From Parvularcula bermudensis HTCC2503 (GTDB taxonomy: Bacteria; Pseudomonadota; Alphaproteobacteria; Caulobacterales; Parvularculaceae): 64,000 nucleotides of DNA. Shown here one piece after another: positions 18,065 through 27,414 of this stretch (position 1 is the first letter of the stretch; every line of letters begins with the position of its first letter). The notes beneath the pieces are model-generated. The model saw only the letters and a list, made by a program, of their open reading frames with translations, made no database searches and was not told the origin of the DNA. Made by a program: the position numbers and the translations under genes. The stretch lies in the NCBI RefSeq assembly GCF_000152825.2, contig NC_014414.1:2046001-2110000 (forward strand), in the 5' to 3' direction.

Positions 18065-18087
18065 TGCGACGCCTAGGTTGCGTCGCA
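18065..18087. terminator. Hairpin downstream of clpA
   Basis: TGCGACGC and GCGTCGCA form a perfect 8-bp stem around a 7-nt loop, 12 nt after the clpA stop. There is no T-run on the plus strand, so rho-independent function is uncertain. Confidence 0.45.
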
Positions 18088-18096
18088 TACGGAAAA

Positions 18097-18119
18097 GACG
18101 GGCGAGGCTTTCAGCCTCG
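18097..18119 (-). terminator. Terminator of the DUF2254 gene
   Basis: On the minus strand CGAGGCT-GAA-AGCCTCG forms a perfect 7-bp hairpin that includes the TGA stop of the DUF2254 gene, followed by GCCCGTCTTTT. The two hairpins together separate the convergent clpA and DUF2254 genes. Confidence 0.5.
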
Positions 18120-19493
18120 TCCGCCGAACCAATCCGGCGTCACCCTCAGGGCCTCTCTCGTTTTCTCCGAGCGAAGGATTTGTCGAGCGGTCTCGAGGCG
18201 ATCGCGAAATTCCTTGTGCCAAAATGCCGGGGGCGAGGACATCACCTCTTCGTGGAGATAGTGCAGGCGGCGCTCGACGGCGTCTCGGCGATGACCGGGA
18301 GGCAGGGCGTCGGCCGTTTCGGTCAGGATATCGATGGCATGGAGTGCGACATTTCGATCCTTAGCGACATAGGGACGGGTACGGTCGAAGGAGCGGCCGA
18401 GAAATTGCTCAAAGCTGATCGGGTGAGTGACTACCCGCCCATCTTCGAATTGATCCTTTGACGTCTCCTTTATCGCCAATCGCTGAGTCGCCTGACGCAG
18501 CCAGTGATAGCACTCGATGGCGGTATAGGGATCATTGACCCCAGGCGAGAGGGCACGGATTGCAATATCGGCGAGCTGGTCCACGAGGTAGAATAGACTT
18601 TGTTCCGGGCTTCGTTGACGACCCAAGGCATATTGCCCGGCCAGATCGTGCAGGAGGGCCTCATCCATGCGGCCTTTCGCCGACCAGACATCCAACAGGA
18701 TGTCACCCTCGCAGACGAACTCGCCTGGCCGATATTGTAACCGGAGCCATAAATCATGCGTACACGCCTGATGATGAAGCGCCGCAAGGTCTATGGCCCG
18801 GATAAACCCCGCGTCGGGGGAGCGAACGAAATGGGGCTGAAGGCCGCCGACATCGCCGCGCCAGACGGCGGGAGCGTCCTTCTCCTCTTGAAAATCCTGT
18901 AGCCGGTCAGGATAGAGATGATCGAGATGCTTATCGATCGACATCCCGACGCGCGCCGCCAAATTTCCCACATTCAACGTGTCGGGGACGTGGTGAATGA
19001 AATAGATCAATACGCCGATAGAGGTCGCTGTCAGGCCTAGGGCCACGAGGACCGAGAAGGCGGGGATGAAGCTGTCGGTGGAGAGGCTGTCACCGTCGGG
19101 TCCGTCCCTCACCGAGCCGAGGATGAGGAGGCAATAGACGAAGGTCGCGATGAAGACGCCGAGCGTCGCCTGGTTGCCGCGGTCACGCATCAGACTTCCC
19201 ACCAACCGGGGGCCGTAATTGCTGCTGGCGAAGGAAACGGCGACGATGGTCATCGAAAAGGTCACCCCGGCCACGCCCATCATCGACCCCGCGATTGTCG
19301 AAAGTAACGATCGTGCGCCCTCAACACCGGTCACCGACAAGAGCCCCCAACCGGCCAGGGCCTTGAGAGAGAGGTGGCTATCGAGCTTTAGGGTGACATA
19401 GGCCAGCAGCACCGCCGCCAGGGCCATGAGGCTGGGCAAAAACCAATAGCTGGCTCTCAGATCCTGCAGATATTTCGATAACGCGCTTCGCAT
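18111..19493 (-). CDS. DUF2254 family inner-membrane protein
   Basis: 460 residues. The N-terminal third has four hydrophobic segments, including W-F-L-P-S-L-M-A-L-A-A-V-L-L-A-Y and F-I-A-T-F-V-Y-C-L-L-I-L-G, with the family segment S-N-Y-G-P-R-L-V between them. The soluble remainder includes S-P-G-V-N-D-P-Y-T-A, the DUF2254 signature. Function is unknown; a channel- or transporter-like role has been suggested only from topology. Single gene, divergent from the Cys-rich secreted protein. Confidence 0.85.
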   Translation of the reverse strand: MRSALSKYLQDLRASYWFLPSLMALAAVLLAYVTLKLDSHLSLKALAGWGLLSVTGVEGARSLLSTIAGSMMGVAGVTFSMTIVAVSFASSNYGPRLVGSLMRDRGNQATLGVFIATFVYCLLILGSVRDGPDGDSLSTDSFIPAFSVLVALGLTATSIGVLIYFIHHVPDTLNVGNLAARVGMSIDKHLDHLYPDRLQDFQEEKDAPAVWRGDVGGLQPHFVRSPDAGFIRAIDLAALHHQACTHDLWLRLQYRPGEFVCEGDILLDVWSAKGRMDEALLHDLAGQYALGRQRSPEQSLFYLVDQLADIAIRALSPGVNDPYTAIECYHWLRQATQRLAIKETSKDQFEDGRVVTHPISFEQFLGRSFDRTRPYVAKDRNVALHAIDILTETADALPPGHRRDAVERRLHYLHEEVMSSPPAFWHKEFRDRLETARQILRSEKTREALRVTPDWFGGRG

Positions 19494-19639
19494 TCGGTCT
19501 CCGTCCCCTTGGGTTTAGAGGATGTGGCGCCTCGCGCGCAGTCGTCACCTCGACAAAGGGGGCTCGGACCTGCGCGTGTCGCTAGACGTTGGGATCGGCA
19601 CCCCATAGCCTGACGGGCGGAACCAGAGGGAGAAACCCT

Positions 19640-20035
19640 ATGACATCGTTTGTTCGCCGCATGATCGCTGCCGGAATGGCGCTCGGCCTTGCCCTGGGCA
19701 TGGCCGTCGCGTTCGAGGCGGCCCCGCAATCCCGCACGGTGCGGGAAGCGCCAACCGCGACGGTGAAGCCGATGACGGCACAGATCAGCCCCTCCATGAT
19801 GAAGAAAGCCGAGCCCGTCTATAAAATCTTCGAGGCGGGCCCCAGTCAGCCCGTCGTCGCTGGAACCCAATTAATGCCGCGTCCGACGACACCGCCGAAA
19901 TATACTTGCACCTCCACAAGCTGTAGCTGCGCGGGCTCCTATGATTGCGTGAAAATGATCGCCGCTGACGAGAAATGCGACGAATCGACGGTGGGGTGTA
20001 ACGATAGCGGGTGCACCTGCTCCCCCGCCAATTAG
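19640..20035 (+). CDS. Small secreted Cys-rich protein of unknown function
   Basis: 131 residues from the ATG at 19640, which has an AGAGGGAGA box 4-12 nt upstream. Signal peptide or anchor at about 8-27. The last 41 residues contain eight Cys (C-T-S-T-S-C-S-C ... C ... C ... C ... C-T-C) with Gly/Ser/Asp spacing, suggestive of a disulfide knot or metal site in the periplasm or outside. The middle is Pro/Thr-rich. No family recognised. The stop codon lies inside the first unit of a 16-nt tandem repeat. Confidence 0.65.
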   Translation: MTSFVRRMIAAGMALGLALGMAVAFEAAPQSRTVREAPTATVKPMTAQISPSMMKKAEPVYKIFEAGPSQPVVAGTQLMPRPTTPPKYTCTSTSCSCAGSYDCVKMIAADEKCDESTVGCNDSGCTCSPAN

Positions 20036-20093
20036 CGCCTTTGCGCCTTAACGCCTTTGCGCCAAGGGCGGCTGGTCCAAGGGCGCCTGATCC
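20032..20093. repeat. Two adjacent tandem duplications at a stop codon
   Basis: TTAGCGCCTTTGCGCC is followed directly by TTAACGCCTTTGCGCC (20032-20063), and then AAGGGCGGCTGGTCC by AAGGGCGCCTGATCC (20064-20093). The first unit contains the TAG of the Cys-rich protein gene. Confidence 0.85.
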
Positions 20094-20153
20094 AAAGTCC
20101 TATGGGCGACGGGTCGGTTCACCGGCCAGGGGAACGCGTCGGTGCCAACCGGA

Positions 20154-20183
20154 GGAGAGGGGGCCTTATCACGGCCCCCCTCT
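20154..20183 (+). promoter_or_regulatory. GC hairpin just upstream of mnmA
   Basis: AGAGGGGGCC and GGCCCCCCTCT pair with one bulge around TTATCAC, ending 9 nt before the mnmA start. There is no T-run. It could limit read-through or affect ribosome access; function unknown. Confidence 0.35.
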
Positions 20184-20191
20184 GCCGATAT

Positions 20192-21421
20192 ATGCCCTTG
20201 ATGATAAAGACACCGCTCACTGACCTCACTGCCAGCCAGCTCGATCTGGGCCTGCCGAAAGGGGCCCGGATTGTGGTGGCGATGTCAGGGGGGGTCGACA
20301 GTTCCGTCACCGCGGCGCTGGTCCATCGGGCCGGCTATGACGTCGTGGGGATAACCCTTCAACTCTACGATCACGGTGTGGCGATCGCCAAGAAGGGGGC
20401 CTGCTGCGCGGGACAGGACATCGCCGATGCGCGGGCAGTGGCCGACCGGTTGGGGATCCCGCACTATGTCCTCGATTATGAGGACCGGTTTGGGGACAGC
20501 GTCATGCAGGATTTCGCTGATACCTATTTGGCCGGCGCCACGCCGATCCCATGCGTGCGGTGCAATCAGCGGGTGAAATTTCGCGATCTTCTCCACACCG
20601 CCCGGGACCTCGGCGCGGCGGCCATGGCCACCGGCCATTATATTCGCCGCACCGACGATGATCGGGGCCTGGCCCTGCGCCGTGCCGAAGATGCAGGGAA
20701 GGATCAAAGCTATTTCTTGTTCGCGACAACCCGTGAGCAGCTGTCGTTTTTGCGCTTCCCCTTGGGCGACTTGCCGAAGGAGACGACCCGACAAATTGCG
20801 GCCGAGCTTGGGCTTGGGGTCGCGGACAAGCCGGACAGCCAGGACATTTGTTTTGTTCCCGAGGGGCGCTATGCCAGTGTCGTAGAACGCTTGCGGCCCG
20901 GGGCGGCGACGCCGGGCGCGATCGTCGATCTGAATGGACAGGTCCTCGGTCAGCATCAAGGGATCATCCACTACACCGTTGGTCAACGCCGGGGGCTGGC
21001 TCTTGGGGGCCTGGTCGAGCCGCTATACGTGATCCGTCTCGATGCGGATCGGGCGGAGGTGGTTGTCGGGCCCAAGGCGGCGCTCGGCGTCAGGGCGATC
21101 CGGCTGGACGAGATGAACTGGCTCGGCACCGAGGAGGCCGCGACCCACCGGGTCGCAGTGAAGGTCCGGTCGACCAAACCGCCGGTTCTGGCCGTTCTGA
21201 AGCGCTCGGGCGCTGAGGCGGAGGTCATGTTCGACGAGCCGCAGGAAGGGGTCGCGCCGGGCCAGGCCGGCGTCTTCTATGCGCTTAAGGATGATCAGGT
21301 GCTCGGGGGCGGCTGGATAAGAAGCACAGTGCCGGTGGATGTGTCGGTCGTCACCGATATCCGCGAAGAAGGGGCGCCCAATGAAGAGGGCCGCCTCCTT
21401 CACAGGACGCGGCCCTTTTAG
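20192..21421 (+). CDS. mnmA: tRNA-specific 2-thiouridylase
   Basis: 409 residues. MnmA installs sulfur at U34 of tRNA-Lys, -Glu and -Gln; a tRNA-Lys(UUU) gene lies 6 kb away. The PP-loop S-G-G-V-D-S-S is at about 32-38. The catalytic Cys pair is at P-C-V-R-C-N (Cys121) and [11 protein letters not shown]. The start is uncertain: ATG at 20192 or 20201; the frame is open further upstream but without homology. A terminator hairpin lies inside the last codons. Confidence 0.94.
   Translation: MPLMIKTPLTDLTASQLDLGLPKGARIVVAMSGGVDSSVTAALVHRAGYDVVGITLQLYDHGVAIAKKGACCAGQDIADARAVADRLGIPHYVLDYEDRFGDSVMQDFADTYLAGATPIPCVRCNQRVKFRDLLHTARDLGAAAMATGHYIRRTDDDRGLALRRAEDAGKDQSYFLFATTREQLSFLRFPLGDLPKETTRQIAAELGLGVADKPDSQDICFVPEGRYASVVERLRPGAATPGAIVDLNGQVLGQHQGIIHYTVGQRRGLALGGLVEPLYVIRLDADRAEVVVGPKAALGVRAIRLDEMNWLGTEEAATHRVAVKVRSTKPPVLAVLKRSGAEAEVMFDEPQEGVAPGQAGVFYALKDDQVLGGGWIRSTVPVDVSVVTDIREEGAPNEEGRLLHRTRPF
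21387..21419 (+). terminator. Terminator embedded in the 3' end of mnmA
   Basis: AGGGCCGC (21387-21394) pairs with GCGGCCCT (21409-21416), and a TTTT run ends 2 nt before the last base of the stop codon. The hairpin therefore encodes the last dozen MnmA residues and also should stop transcription before the convergent phasin-like gene. Confidence 0.7.
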
Positions 21422-21491
21422 GCGATTGGTTGAAGGAAAGGGCCATTCGGGCCGGTCTCCCTCAAGAGACGGTCATAGGGCGCGTTAGGCC

Positions 21492-21980
21492 TTAGGACTT
21501 GGAGGCAGCGGGGCTGTCCGATGTCGATGATTTGGTCGCGCCGGTGCGGGGGGCGCTCCGGGGAGAGCTAGCCGCATTGCCGCTGCTGCGCGCCGCCGTC
21601 CGGCTTTCCGCCGCGTCCTGAAGATCGCTCTTAGGCGTATCGGTTTTGGCGGCGGCTTCCTCGAGTTTCTTGCTCGCGGCACTATCGATGGCGGCAGCGG
21701 TTTCCTGGCCCTCCGCGATAGCGGTATTGGCAGCCGATGTGGCCTGTTCCACGACCGCCGTTGCGGCGACGCGGCTCGTATTCACCAAGCTTTCGGCTTT
21801 CTGGGTCGCATCGACCGCTCGCTCGATATTTTCGAGATTTGCCTTGGTCATCGCGTCGACCATGCTGAGGGAGAGGACGCAGCTGGACTCGATCATCCGG
21901 CCAAGCATTTCCAGTCCATTCTCATACATCACAAACGGCATACGTGGTTGATCAGTGGACTGGTTTTTTGAGTCGGCCAT
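21492..21980 (-). CDS. Phasin-like alanine-rich protein
   Basis: About 162 residues from the ATG at 21980, with GGAGG 8 nt upstream; a second ATG at 21983 is possible. Residues about 10-100 are amphipathic helix (Y-E-N-G-L-E-M-L-G-R-M-I-E-S-S, then S-M-V-D-A-M-T-K-A-N-L-E-N-I) resembling phasin-type granule proteins. The C-terminal 60 residues are Ala/Ser/Lys-rich and look disordered. Assignment as a second granule-associated phasin is inference from composition; an unrelated coiled-coil protein is possible. Divergent from sucC. Confidence 0.55.
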   Translation of the reverse strand: MADSKNQSTDQPRMPFVMYENGLEMLGRMIESSCVLSLSMVDAMTKANLENIERAVDATQKAESLVNTSRVAATAVVEQATSAANTAIAEGQETAAAIDSAASKKLEEAAAKTDTPKSDLQDAAESRTAARSSGNAASSPRSAPRTGATKSSTSDSPAASKS

Positions 21981-22166
21981 CATTTTCCTCCATAAAATAT
22001 ATGCAACCCACTTGGGCATTGTGCGGGGTCTCGCTCCTGAACGCGAGCGGAAATATCAACTTAACTGCAATGATCGTGGAGAGGTTTTCAACAGGCGCTT
22101 GCCGCTGGACGCCACGACCGATCTCCGTCATGACGAGATGCGGCCGATAGGGAAAGGACCTTGAAG

Positions 22167-23357
22167 ATGAACATTCATGAATATCAGGCAAAGGACCTTT
22201 TAAAGAGCTATGGGGCACCGGTTGCGGCGGGCGCCATCGTCCTCGATGCCGACGATGCCGCGACAGCCGCCCAAGGGCTGCCCGGACCTCTTTATGTGGT
22301 CAAAGCGCAGATCCATGCGGGTGGTCGGGGCAAGGGCCATTTCAAGGAGGCCGAGGCCGGTGAAAAGGGCGGCGTGCGCCTTGCCAAAACCGTTGATGAT
22401 GCCGCCGCGCAGGTCAAAGCGATGTTGGGGCATACGCTGGTCACCAAGCAGACCGGCGATGAGGGCAAGGTCGTCGGGCGGGTCTACATCGAAGATGGCG
22501 CCGATATCGATCGCGAACTCTATCTTTCCCTGCTTGTCGACCGCGGCACCGGCAAGGTCGCGTTCATCGCCTCCACCGAGGGCGGGATGGATATCGAAGA
22601 AGTCGCCGCCAGCACGCCGGAGAAGATCCTGACGCTGCCCATCGACCCCGCCGGTATGACGGCGGAGGATGCGATCAAGCTTGTCGAGGCGCTGAAGCTT
22701 GAGGGCGCGGCGCGGGAGGATGGCCTGAAGCTGATGCCGATCCTCTACACAGCCTTTGTCGAGAAAGACATGTCGATGCTGGAGATCAACCCGCTGATCG
22801 TGATGACGGACGGTCACTTGCGGGTGCTGGACGCAAAAGTCGGCTTTGATCCCAACGCCTCGTTCCGTCACCCTGATATCGAGCAATTGCGGGACGAAAG
22901 CGAAGAAGACCCGCTGGAGCGTCGGGCGAGTGAGTTCGACCTGTCCTATATCAAACTCGACGGCAATATCGGCTGCATGGTCAACGGGGCGGGTCTCGCC
23001 ATGGCCACCATGGATATCGTCAAGCACTATGGCGCTGAACCCGCGAACTTCCTCGATGTCGGCGGCGGCGCGACCAAGGAAAAAGTGACCGAAGCCTTCA
23101 AGATCATCACCTCGGATCCGGGGGTTGAGGGCATTCTTGTGAATATCTTCGGGGGCATCATGAAATGTGACGTCATCGCCGAAGGCGTAATTGCCGCGGT
23201 CAAGGAGACGGGCCTGAAAGTCCCGCTCGTGGTTCGCCTCGAAGGCACCAATGTCGATGCGGGCAAGAAGATCATCAATGAGAGTGGGCTTGACGTCATC
23301 GCCGCTGACGATTTGGACGACGCCGCGAAAAAGATCGTCGCCGCCGTCTCTAAATAG
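22167..23357 (+). CDS. sucC: Succinyl-CoA ligase (ADP-forming) beta subunit
   Basis: 396 residues. ATP-grasp domain in the N-terminal half ([12 protein letters not shown]) and the CoA-ligase domain after about 245 ([30 protein letters not shown]). It makes ATP or GTP in the citric acid cycle with SucD. ATG 22167 has AAAGGA at a proper distance; a TTG at 22161 is less likely. The expected partner sucD is not adjacent: yajC-secDF follows instead. Confidence 0.94.
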   Translation: MNIHEYQAKDLLKSYGAPVAAGAIVLDADDAATAAQGLPGPLYVVKAQIHAGGRGKGHFKEAEAGEKGGVRLAKTVDDAAAQVKAMLGHTLVTKQTGDEGKVVGRVYIEDGADIDRELYLSLLVDRGTGKVAFIASTEGGMDIEEVAASTPEKILTLPIDPAGMTAEDAIKLVEALKLEGAAREDGLKLMPILYTAFVEKDMSMLEINPLIVMTDGHLRVLDAKVGFDPNASFRHPDIEQLRDESEEDPLERRASEFDLSYIKLDGNIGCMVNGAGLAMATMDIVKHYGAEPANFLDVGGGATKEKVTEAFKIITSDPGVEGILVNIFGGIMKCDVIAEGVIAAVKETGLKVPLVVRLEGTNVDAGKKIINESGLDVIAADDLDDAAKKIVAAVSK

Positions 23358-23479
23358 CCGTCTCGAAATAAGAGACCTCGCCTTAGCGGTTGCCGCCTTC
23401 CCGTCTTCGGGTCTATAGGCGCGCCCTCACTCACAGCTGCCCTCGTCGGACCATCAGGTCGTGCCGAGACGGAGGTTTT

Positions 23480-23815
23480 ATGTTTTTGATTTCGTCTGCT
23501 GCCGCCCAAACCGCTGCGGCCGAGCCGCCTTCGCCGCTCCTCCAATTGATCCCCTTCGTGGTGATCCTGGTGATCTTCTATTTCCTCCTGATCCGTCCCC
23601 AACAACAGGCACGGAAGAAGCATGAGGAGATGGTCAACGCCGTCCGCCGCGGCGACGAAGTGGTGACCGCCGGCGGGCTCGTTGGGAAAGTGACCAAGGT
23701 GCCGGGCGGGGATGAGATCACTGTGCAGGTGGGCGACGGGGTCGAGGTCACGGTTGTCAAGGCCACCCTCAGTGCGGTGCGGTCACGGACCGAGCCCGAT
23801 GAGAAGAAAAAGTAA
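23480..23815 (+). CDS. yajC: Preprotein translocase subunit YajC
   Basis: 111 residues with one transmembrane helix (about 18-36, [14 protein letters not shown]), the hallmark [10 protein letters not shown], and a small soluble domain. GGAGG lies 5 nt before the ATG at 23480. YajC associates with SecDF in the inner membrane. The secDF start follows 9 nt after the stop. Confidence 0.95.
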   Translation: MFLISSAAAQTAAAEPPSPLLQLIPFVVILVIFYFLLIRPQQQARKKHEEMVNAVRRGDEVVTAGGLVGKVTKVPGGDEITVQVGDGVEVTVVKATLSAVRSRTEPDEKKK

Positions 23816-23824
23816 GCCCAGCCA

Positions 23825-26452
23825 ATGCTGCAATTCAACCGCTGGCAAATTGGCTCGGTCATCGCCCTCATCGTGCTGGGGGTCTATTTCTCCCTTCCCA
23901 ATTTTTTTGCAGAGGACGAGCGTCCCGGTTTCCTGCCCGAGACCACGGTAACCCTCGGTCTCGATCTTCAAGGGGGGACCTATCTTCTCCTCGGGGTCGA
24001 TACCGACGGCGTGCTTGTCGACCGGATTACCTCGATACAGTCAGATGTCGCCGGTCGCCTCCGCAATGCCCCGGGGGGGCGTATTCGGTTTGGCCGCATC
24101 AGCGTGGACCGCGAAAATCTCAGCCTGTCGGTTCCGATTACCGATCCGGCGGACGTGGATCGCGCAATGGACAGCTTACGCCGCCTCTCGGGCACGCTCG
24201 GCGGTGGGGTCGCGGGGATTGCCGGTGCCGGGCGCGAATTGCGGATCAGCCGGGGGGAGGGGACGGTGATCCTCGTCGCGCTGACCGACGAGGCCCAGTC
24301 TTTTTACGCCGACGAAGCCGTTTCCGACTCGATTGAGGTGATCCGGCGGCGGATCGACAGCTTGGGGACGACGGAACCGTCGATTCAGCGCCAGGGCGCT
24401 GACCGCTTGGTGGTTCAGGTGCCGGGCAATTCCGACAGCGAGGGTATTCGTCGCGTGCTCGATGCCCAAGGACAGCTCTCTTTCCATATGGTGGACGGGA
24501 CCGCCGATCCCACGGCCCCGACGCCGCCCCGTCGGTTAACCCTGCCCCTGGCGGAGTTCCCGGGACAAAGCATTGTCATCTTCGAAAACCCCGATGTCAC
24601 CGGCGATATGGTGACCAGTGCCAGCGCGTCGCCGAATGCCGATGGCCCGGGCTTCCAGGTCAATTTCGGTTTCGATAATCGCGGGGCCCGGCGCTTTGGC
24701 AATGTCACCCGAGAGAATATCGGCCGCCAATTCGCCATTGTGCTCGATGATACGGTGATTTCTGCGCCTCGGATCCAGTCGGCGATTACCGGGGGCTCGG
24801 GACGGATTACAGGAAGTTTCTCACCTGAAGAAGCGCAAGAGCTGGCGGTGCTGATCCGATCCGGCGCCCTCCCTGCCGAACTCACCACGATCGAGCAGCG
24901 AACCGTCGGGGCCGACCTCGGGGCGGATTCGGTTCGGGCGGGGACGATCGCCCTCATCCTGGGCTTCATAGGCGTCGTGATCTTCATCGTGCTCGTCTAT
25001 TTGCGGATGGGAATCTACGCCGACATTGCATTGTTCGCGAACGTCCTTTTGATGGCCGGGGCGTTGTCCCTTCTGGGGGCGACCCTCACCTTGCCGGGCA
25101 TTGCCGGGATCGTTCTGACCATCGGCATGGCGGTTGACGCGAATGTGCTGATCTTTGAGCGGATCAAAGAAGAAATCAGCAGTGGTAAGGGGGCTGTGGC
25201 CGCCGTTGAGGCGGGGTATCGTAATGCCTGGTCCGCGATCTTTGATGCGAATTTGACGACCCTCATCGCTGCCTTTTTGATGTTCATGCTGGGGGCGGGG
25301 CCGGTGCGGGGCTTTGCCGTCACGCTTGGGATCGGGGTGGTGACGTCCGTGTTCACGGCCTTTGTCCTGACACGCCTCTTCATCGGCGCCCATGTGCTCG
25401 GCCAGCGTCGCCGCAAAGGAAAGGCGAGCTCGACCAGATTTGGCGGCGGGCTGAAACTGATCCCCGACGATACCCACATCCATTTCGCCAGCATGAGGAA
25501 CATCGCCGCGATTCTGTCGGCCGTCGCCATTGTCGTCTCGATCGGCGCTGTCATGACCAAGGGTCTCAATTTCGGTGTCGATTTCCGCGGCGGCGTGACG
25601 GTGGAGGTGGGGCCAGCGGAAGGGCAGACTTTTGCCAATGAGGATCTGACGCAGGTCAGGGCCGCCGTGGGGACCCTGGATCTTGGGGACGTGCAAGCCA
25701 AGACCATTGGCGGCGTCGCCGGGGCCCCCGACGGCATTGCCGTTACAGTGCCCCTGCAGGATGCCGAGACGGGGGGGGAGATCGATCCTGAGGCCGAAGC
25801 CAGACAGGTCGAGGTCGCCAACCAGCTTCGTCAAACCTTGACCGAGGTCTTAGGCGCGGAGATCAGTTTCCGCCGAACCGACATTGTCGGCCCGACCGTG
25901 TCGGGAGAATTGATCCAGCGAGGGGCGGGGGCGCTGCTGCTCGCGATCGGTCTGATGCTCGTCTATATTTGGTTCAGGTTCGAATGGCAGTTCTCCCTCG
26001 GTGCTATTATCGCCCTCGTTCATGACGTGATCCTGACCATCGGTATTTTCTCGATCACGCAGTTCGACTTCACCCTGTCGGTGATCGCGGCCTTGTTGAC
26101 GATTATCGGCTATTCCATGAACGATACCGTCGTGGTGTTCGACCGGATCCGCGAAAATCTGCGCAAATTCAAATCGAAACCGCTGACGGAGGTGGTCGAT
26201 CTGTCGATCAATCAAACCCTTTCGCGGACGATCATGACATCGGTCACGACATTGGTCGCCTTAGTCTCGCTCTTTCTTTTCGGCGGCGAGGTGCTGCGCG
26301 GGTTCAGCTTTGCGTTGATCTGGGGGATTCTTGTCGGCACCTATTCGTCGGTCTTCATCGCCTCGCCCACCTTGTTGCGGACAGGGGTCAAGCGTGACTG
26401 GTCCGCCAACGCGGCGGCGGAGGCCCCGTCCGCGCCGCCCGCCACGACCTAA
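23825..26452 (+). CDS. secDF: Fused protein-export membrane protein SecDF
   Basis: 875 residues. The SecD half has L-G-L-D-L-Q-G-G-T-Y near residue 40 and a long periplasmic P1 domain, then six helices with the D-A-N-V-L-I-F-E-R-I-K-E-E motif. The SecF half begins near 555, with F-G-V-D-F-R-G-G at about 583 and the N-D-T-V-V-V-F-D-R-I-R-E-N motif. It uses the proton gradient to pull proteins out of SecYEG. The two halves are one gene here, while many proteobacteria keep secD and secF apart. Confidence 0.96.
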   Translation: MLQFNRWQIGSVIALIVLGVYFSLPNFFAEDERPGFLPETTVTLGLDLQGGTYLLLGVDTDGVLVDRITSIQSDVAGRLRNAPGGRIRFGRISVDRENLSLSVPITDPADVDRAMDSLRRLSGTLGGGVAGIAGAGRELRISRGEGTVILVALTDEAQSFYADEAVSDSIEVIRRRIDSLGTTEPSIQRQGADRLVVQVPGNSDSEGIRRVLDAQGQLSFHMVDGTADPTAPTPPRRLTLPLAEFPGQSIVIFENPDVTGDMVTSASASPNADGPGFQVNFGFDNRGARRFGNVTRENIGRQFAIVLDDTVISAPRIQSAITGGSGRITGSFSPEEAQELAVLIRSGALPAELTTIEQRTVGADLGADSVRAGTIALILGFIGVVIFIVLVYLRMGIYADIALFANVLLMAGALSLLGATLTLPGIAGIVLTIGMAVDANVLIFERIKEEISSGKGAVAAVEAGYRNAWSAIFDANLTTLIAAFLMFMLGAGPVRGFAVTLGIGVVTSVFTAFVLTRLFIGAHVLGQRRRKGKASSTRFGGGLKLIPDDTHIHFASMRNIAAILSAVAIVVSIGAVMTKGLNFGVDFRGGVTVEVGPAEGQTFANEDLTQVRAAVGTLDLGDVQAKTIGGVAGAPDGIAVTVPLQDAETGGEIDPEAEARQVEVANQLRQTLTEVLGAEISFRRTDIVGPTVSGELIQRGAGALLLAIGLMLVYIWFRFEWQFSLGAIIALVHDVILTIGIFSITQFDFTLSVIAALLTIIGYSMNDTVVVFDRIRENLRKFKSKPLTEVVDLSINQTLSRTIMTSVTTLVALVSLFLFGGEVLRGFSFALIWGILVGTYSSVFIASPTLLRTGVKRDWSANAAAEAPSAPPATT

Positions 26453-26461
26453 AGGCGCTTA

Positions 26462-27187
26462 ATGGCGATCGGATCCCGCCCAGCGTCGCCTGCCGGGGGA
26501 CCGGGGGGGAGCGCGCTCTATGGCGATTATCGCCTTGCGCTCCCCTATTGGCCCGAGGCACGACGCGCCCAAGCGGCGGCATTCATCGATTTGGCCGAAG
26601 AGCTGTCGCTGATCCCGGTCAAGGCCAGTGATCCCATGGTGGCGCGCATCAGGCTGCAATGGTGGGTCGAGACGATCGAGGGGATGCACCACGGCACCCA
26701 ACGGCCTGGCCAGCCGGTGCTCGACGCCCTGACCGCCAGTGCGGCCCCGTTATCGCCGCTGGTCAGCTTGGTGGACGAGGCGGTACGCCTGATGGAGGAA
26801 GACAGCCGTGCCGACCGTTGCCCCCTTTCTCTGAGTGCGGCATTGATCGAGGCGTTGATCGCCCTCACGCCGCAAGGACAGGCGGCGATCGGCGAACGCC
26901 GACAGGCCATGACGACCCTGGCGCGCCGCTATGATGCCTCAAGGCTCGCCGCTCCTCCCGCGGCGCCGGTCTTATCGGGACCTCACGCCTCATCCCCGCA
27001 GGAGGCATCGGCGTCGCTGGAGTCGGTCTCGACACGGGCACTCTGGTCCTGTTTGACTCCCGTGCCTCAGGATCTCGCGCCGGTGCTGGCACCTCTGGCG
27101 CTGACCGGACGCTATGGTCCGGGTGGACCGCCCTCGCTTTTTGTCCGGCGCACGCGACTTTTTTGGGTGATCCTGCGTGGCCGATAG
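26462..27187 (+). CDS. Squalene/phytoene synthase-like protein
   Basis: 241 residues, shorter than true squalene or phytoene synthases. The best landmark is I-R-L-Q-W-W-V-E-T-I-E-G, the family's first aspartate-rich region position, but without the D-x-x-x-D pairs needed for prenyl diphosphate condensation. It is closer to the NDUFAF6-like members that sit downstream of secDF in many alphaproteobacteria and are linked to complex I assembly. Nine nt from secDF, so cotranscribed. Enzymatic activity should not be assumed. Confidence 0.65.
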   Translation: MAIGSRPASPAGGPGGSALYGDYRLALPYWPEARRAQAAAFIDLAEELSLIPVKASDPMVARIRLQWWVETIEGMHHGTQRPGQPVLDALTASAAPLSPLVSLVDEAVRLMEEDSRADRCPLSLSAALIEALIALTPQGQAAIGERRQAMTTLARRYDASRLAAPPAAPVLSGPHASSPQEASASLESVSTRALWSCLTPVPQDLAPVLAPLALTGRYGPGGPPSLFVRRTRLFWVILRGR

Positions 27188-27208
27188 GCGCAATCGCTCG
27201 TGAACAGG

Positions 27209-27235
27209 TTGACCTGCCGAGCGGAGGACCCTAAT
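27209..27235 (+). promoter_or_regulatory. Possible promoter of tRNA-Lys
   Basis: TTGACC (27209-27214) and a weak CCTAAT (27230-27235) with a 15-nt spacer, 15 nt before the tRNA. The spacing is short; low confidence. Confidence 0.25.
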
Positions 27236-27250
27236 CCGCTCGACCTGGTC

Positions 27251-27327
27251 GGGCCCTTAGCTCAGTTGGTTAGAGCAACTGACTTTTAATCAGTAGGTCC
27301 TGAGTTCGAATCTCAGAGGGCTCACCA
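27251..27327 (+). tRNA. tRNA-Lys (anticodon UUU)
   Basis: 77 nt including an encoded CCA. Acceptor arm GGGCCCT pairs with AGGGCTC (one G-U). The anticodon stem-loop is CTGACTTTTAATCAG with anticodon TTT, and the T arm is CTGAG-TTCGAAT-CTCAG. Decodes AAA/AAG and is a substrate of MnmA. Confidence 0.97.
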
Positions 27328-27414
27328 TTTCCTCCCGCCTTTTTCCCTGTGGGAGGGGGAAGACGATCCTGGCGGGCGCTTGTCCACGGCGCCGGTGTCG
27401 GGCACATCAACTGG

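Noticed and set aside
27331-27358. CCTCCC / GGGAGG hairpin after tRNA-Lys as a terminator
   Set aside because: The T-run lies in the 14-nt loop rather than after the stem, and the stem is only 6 bp.
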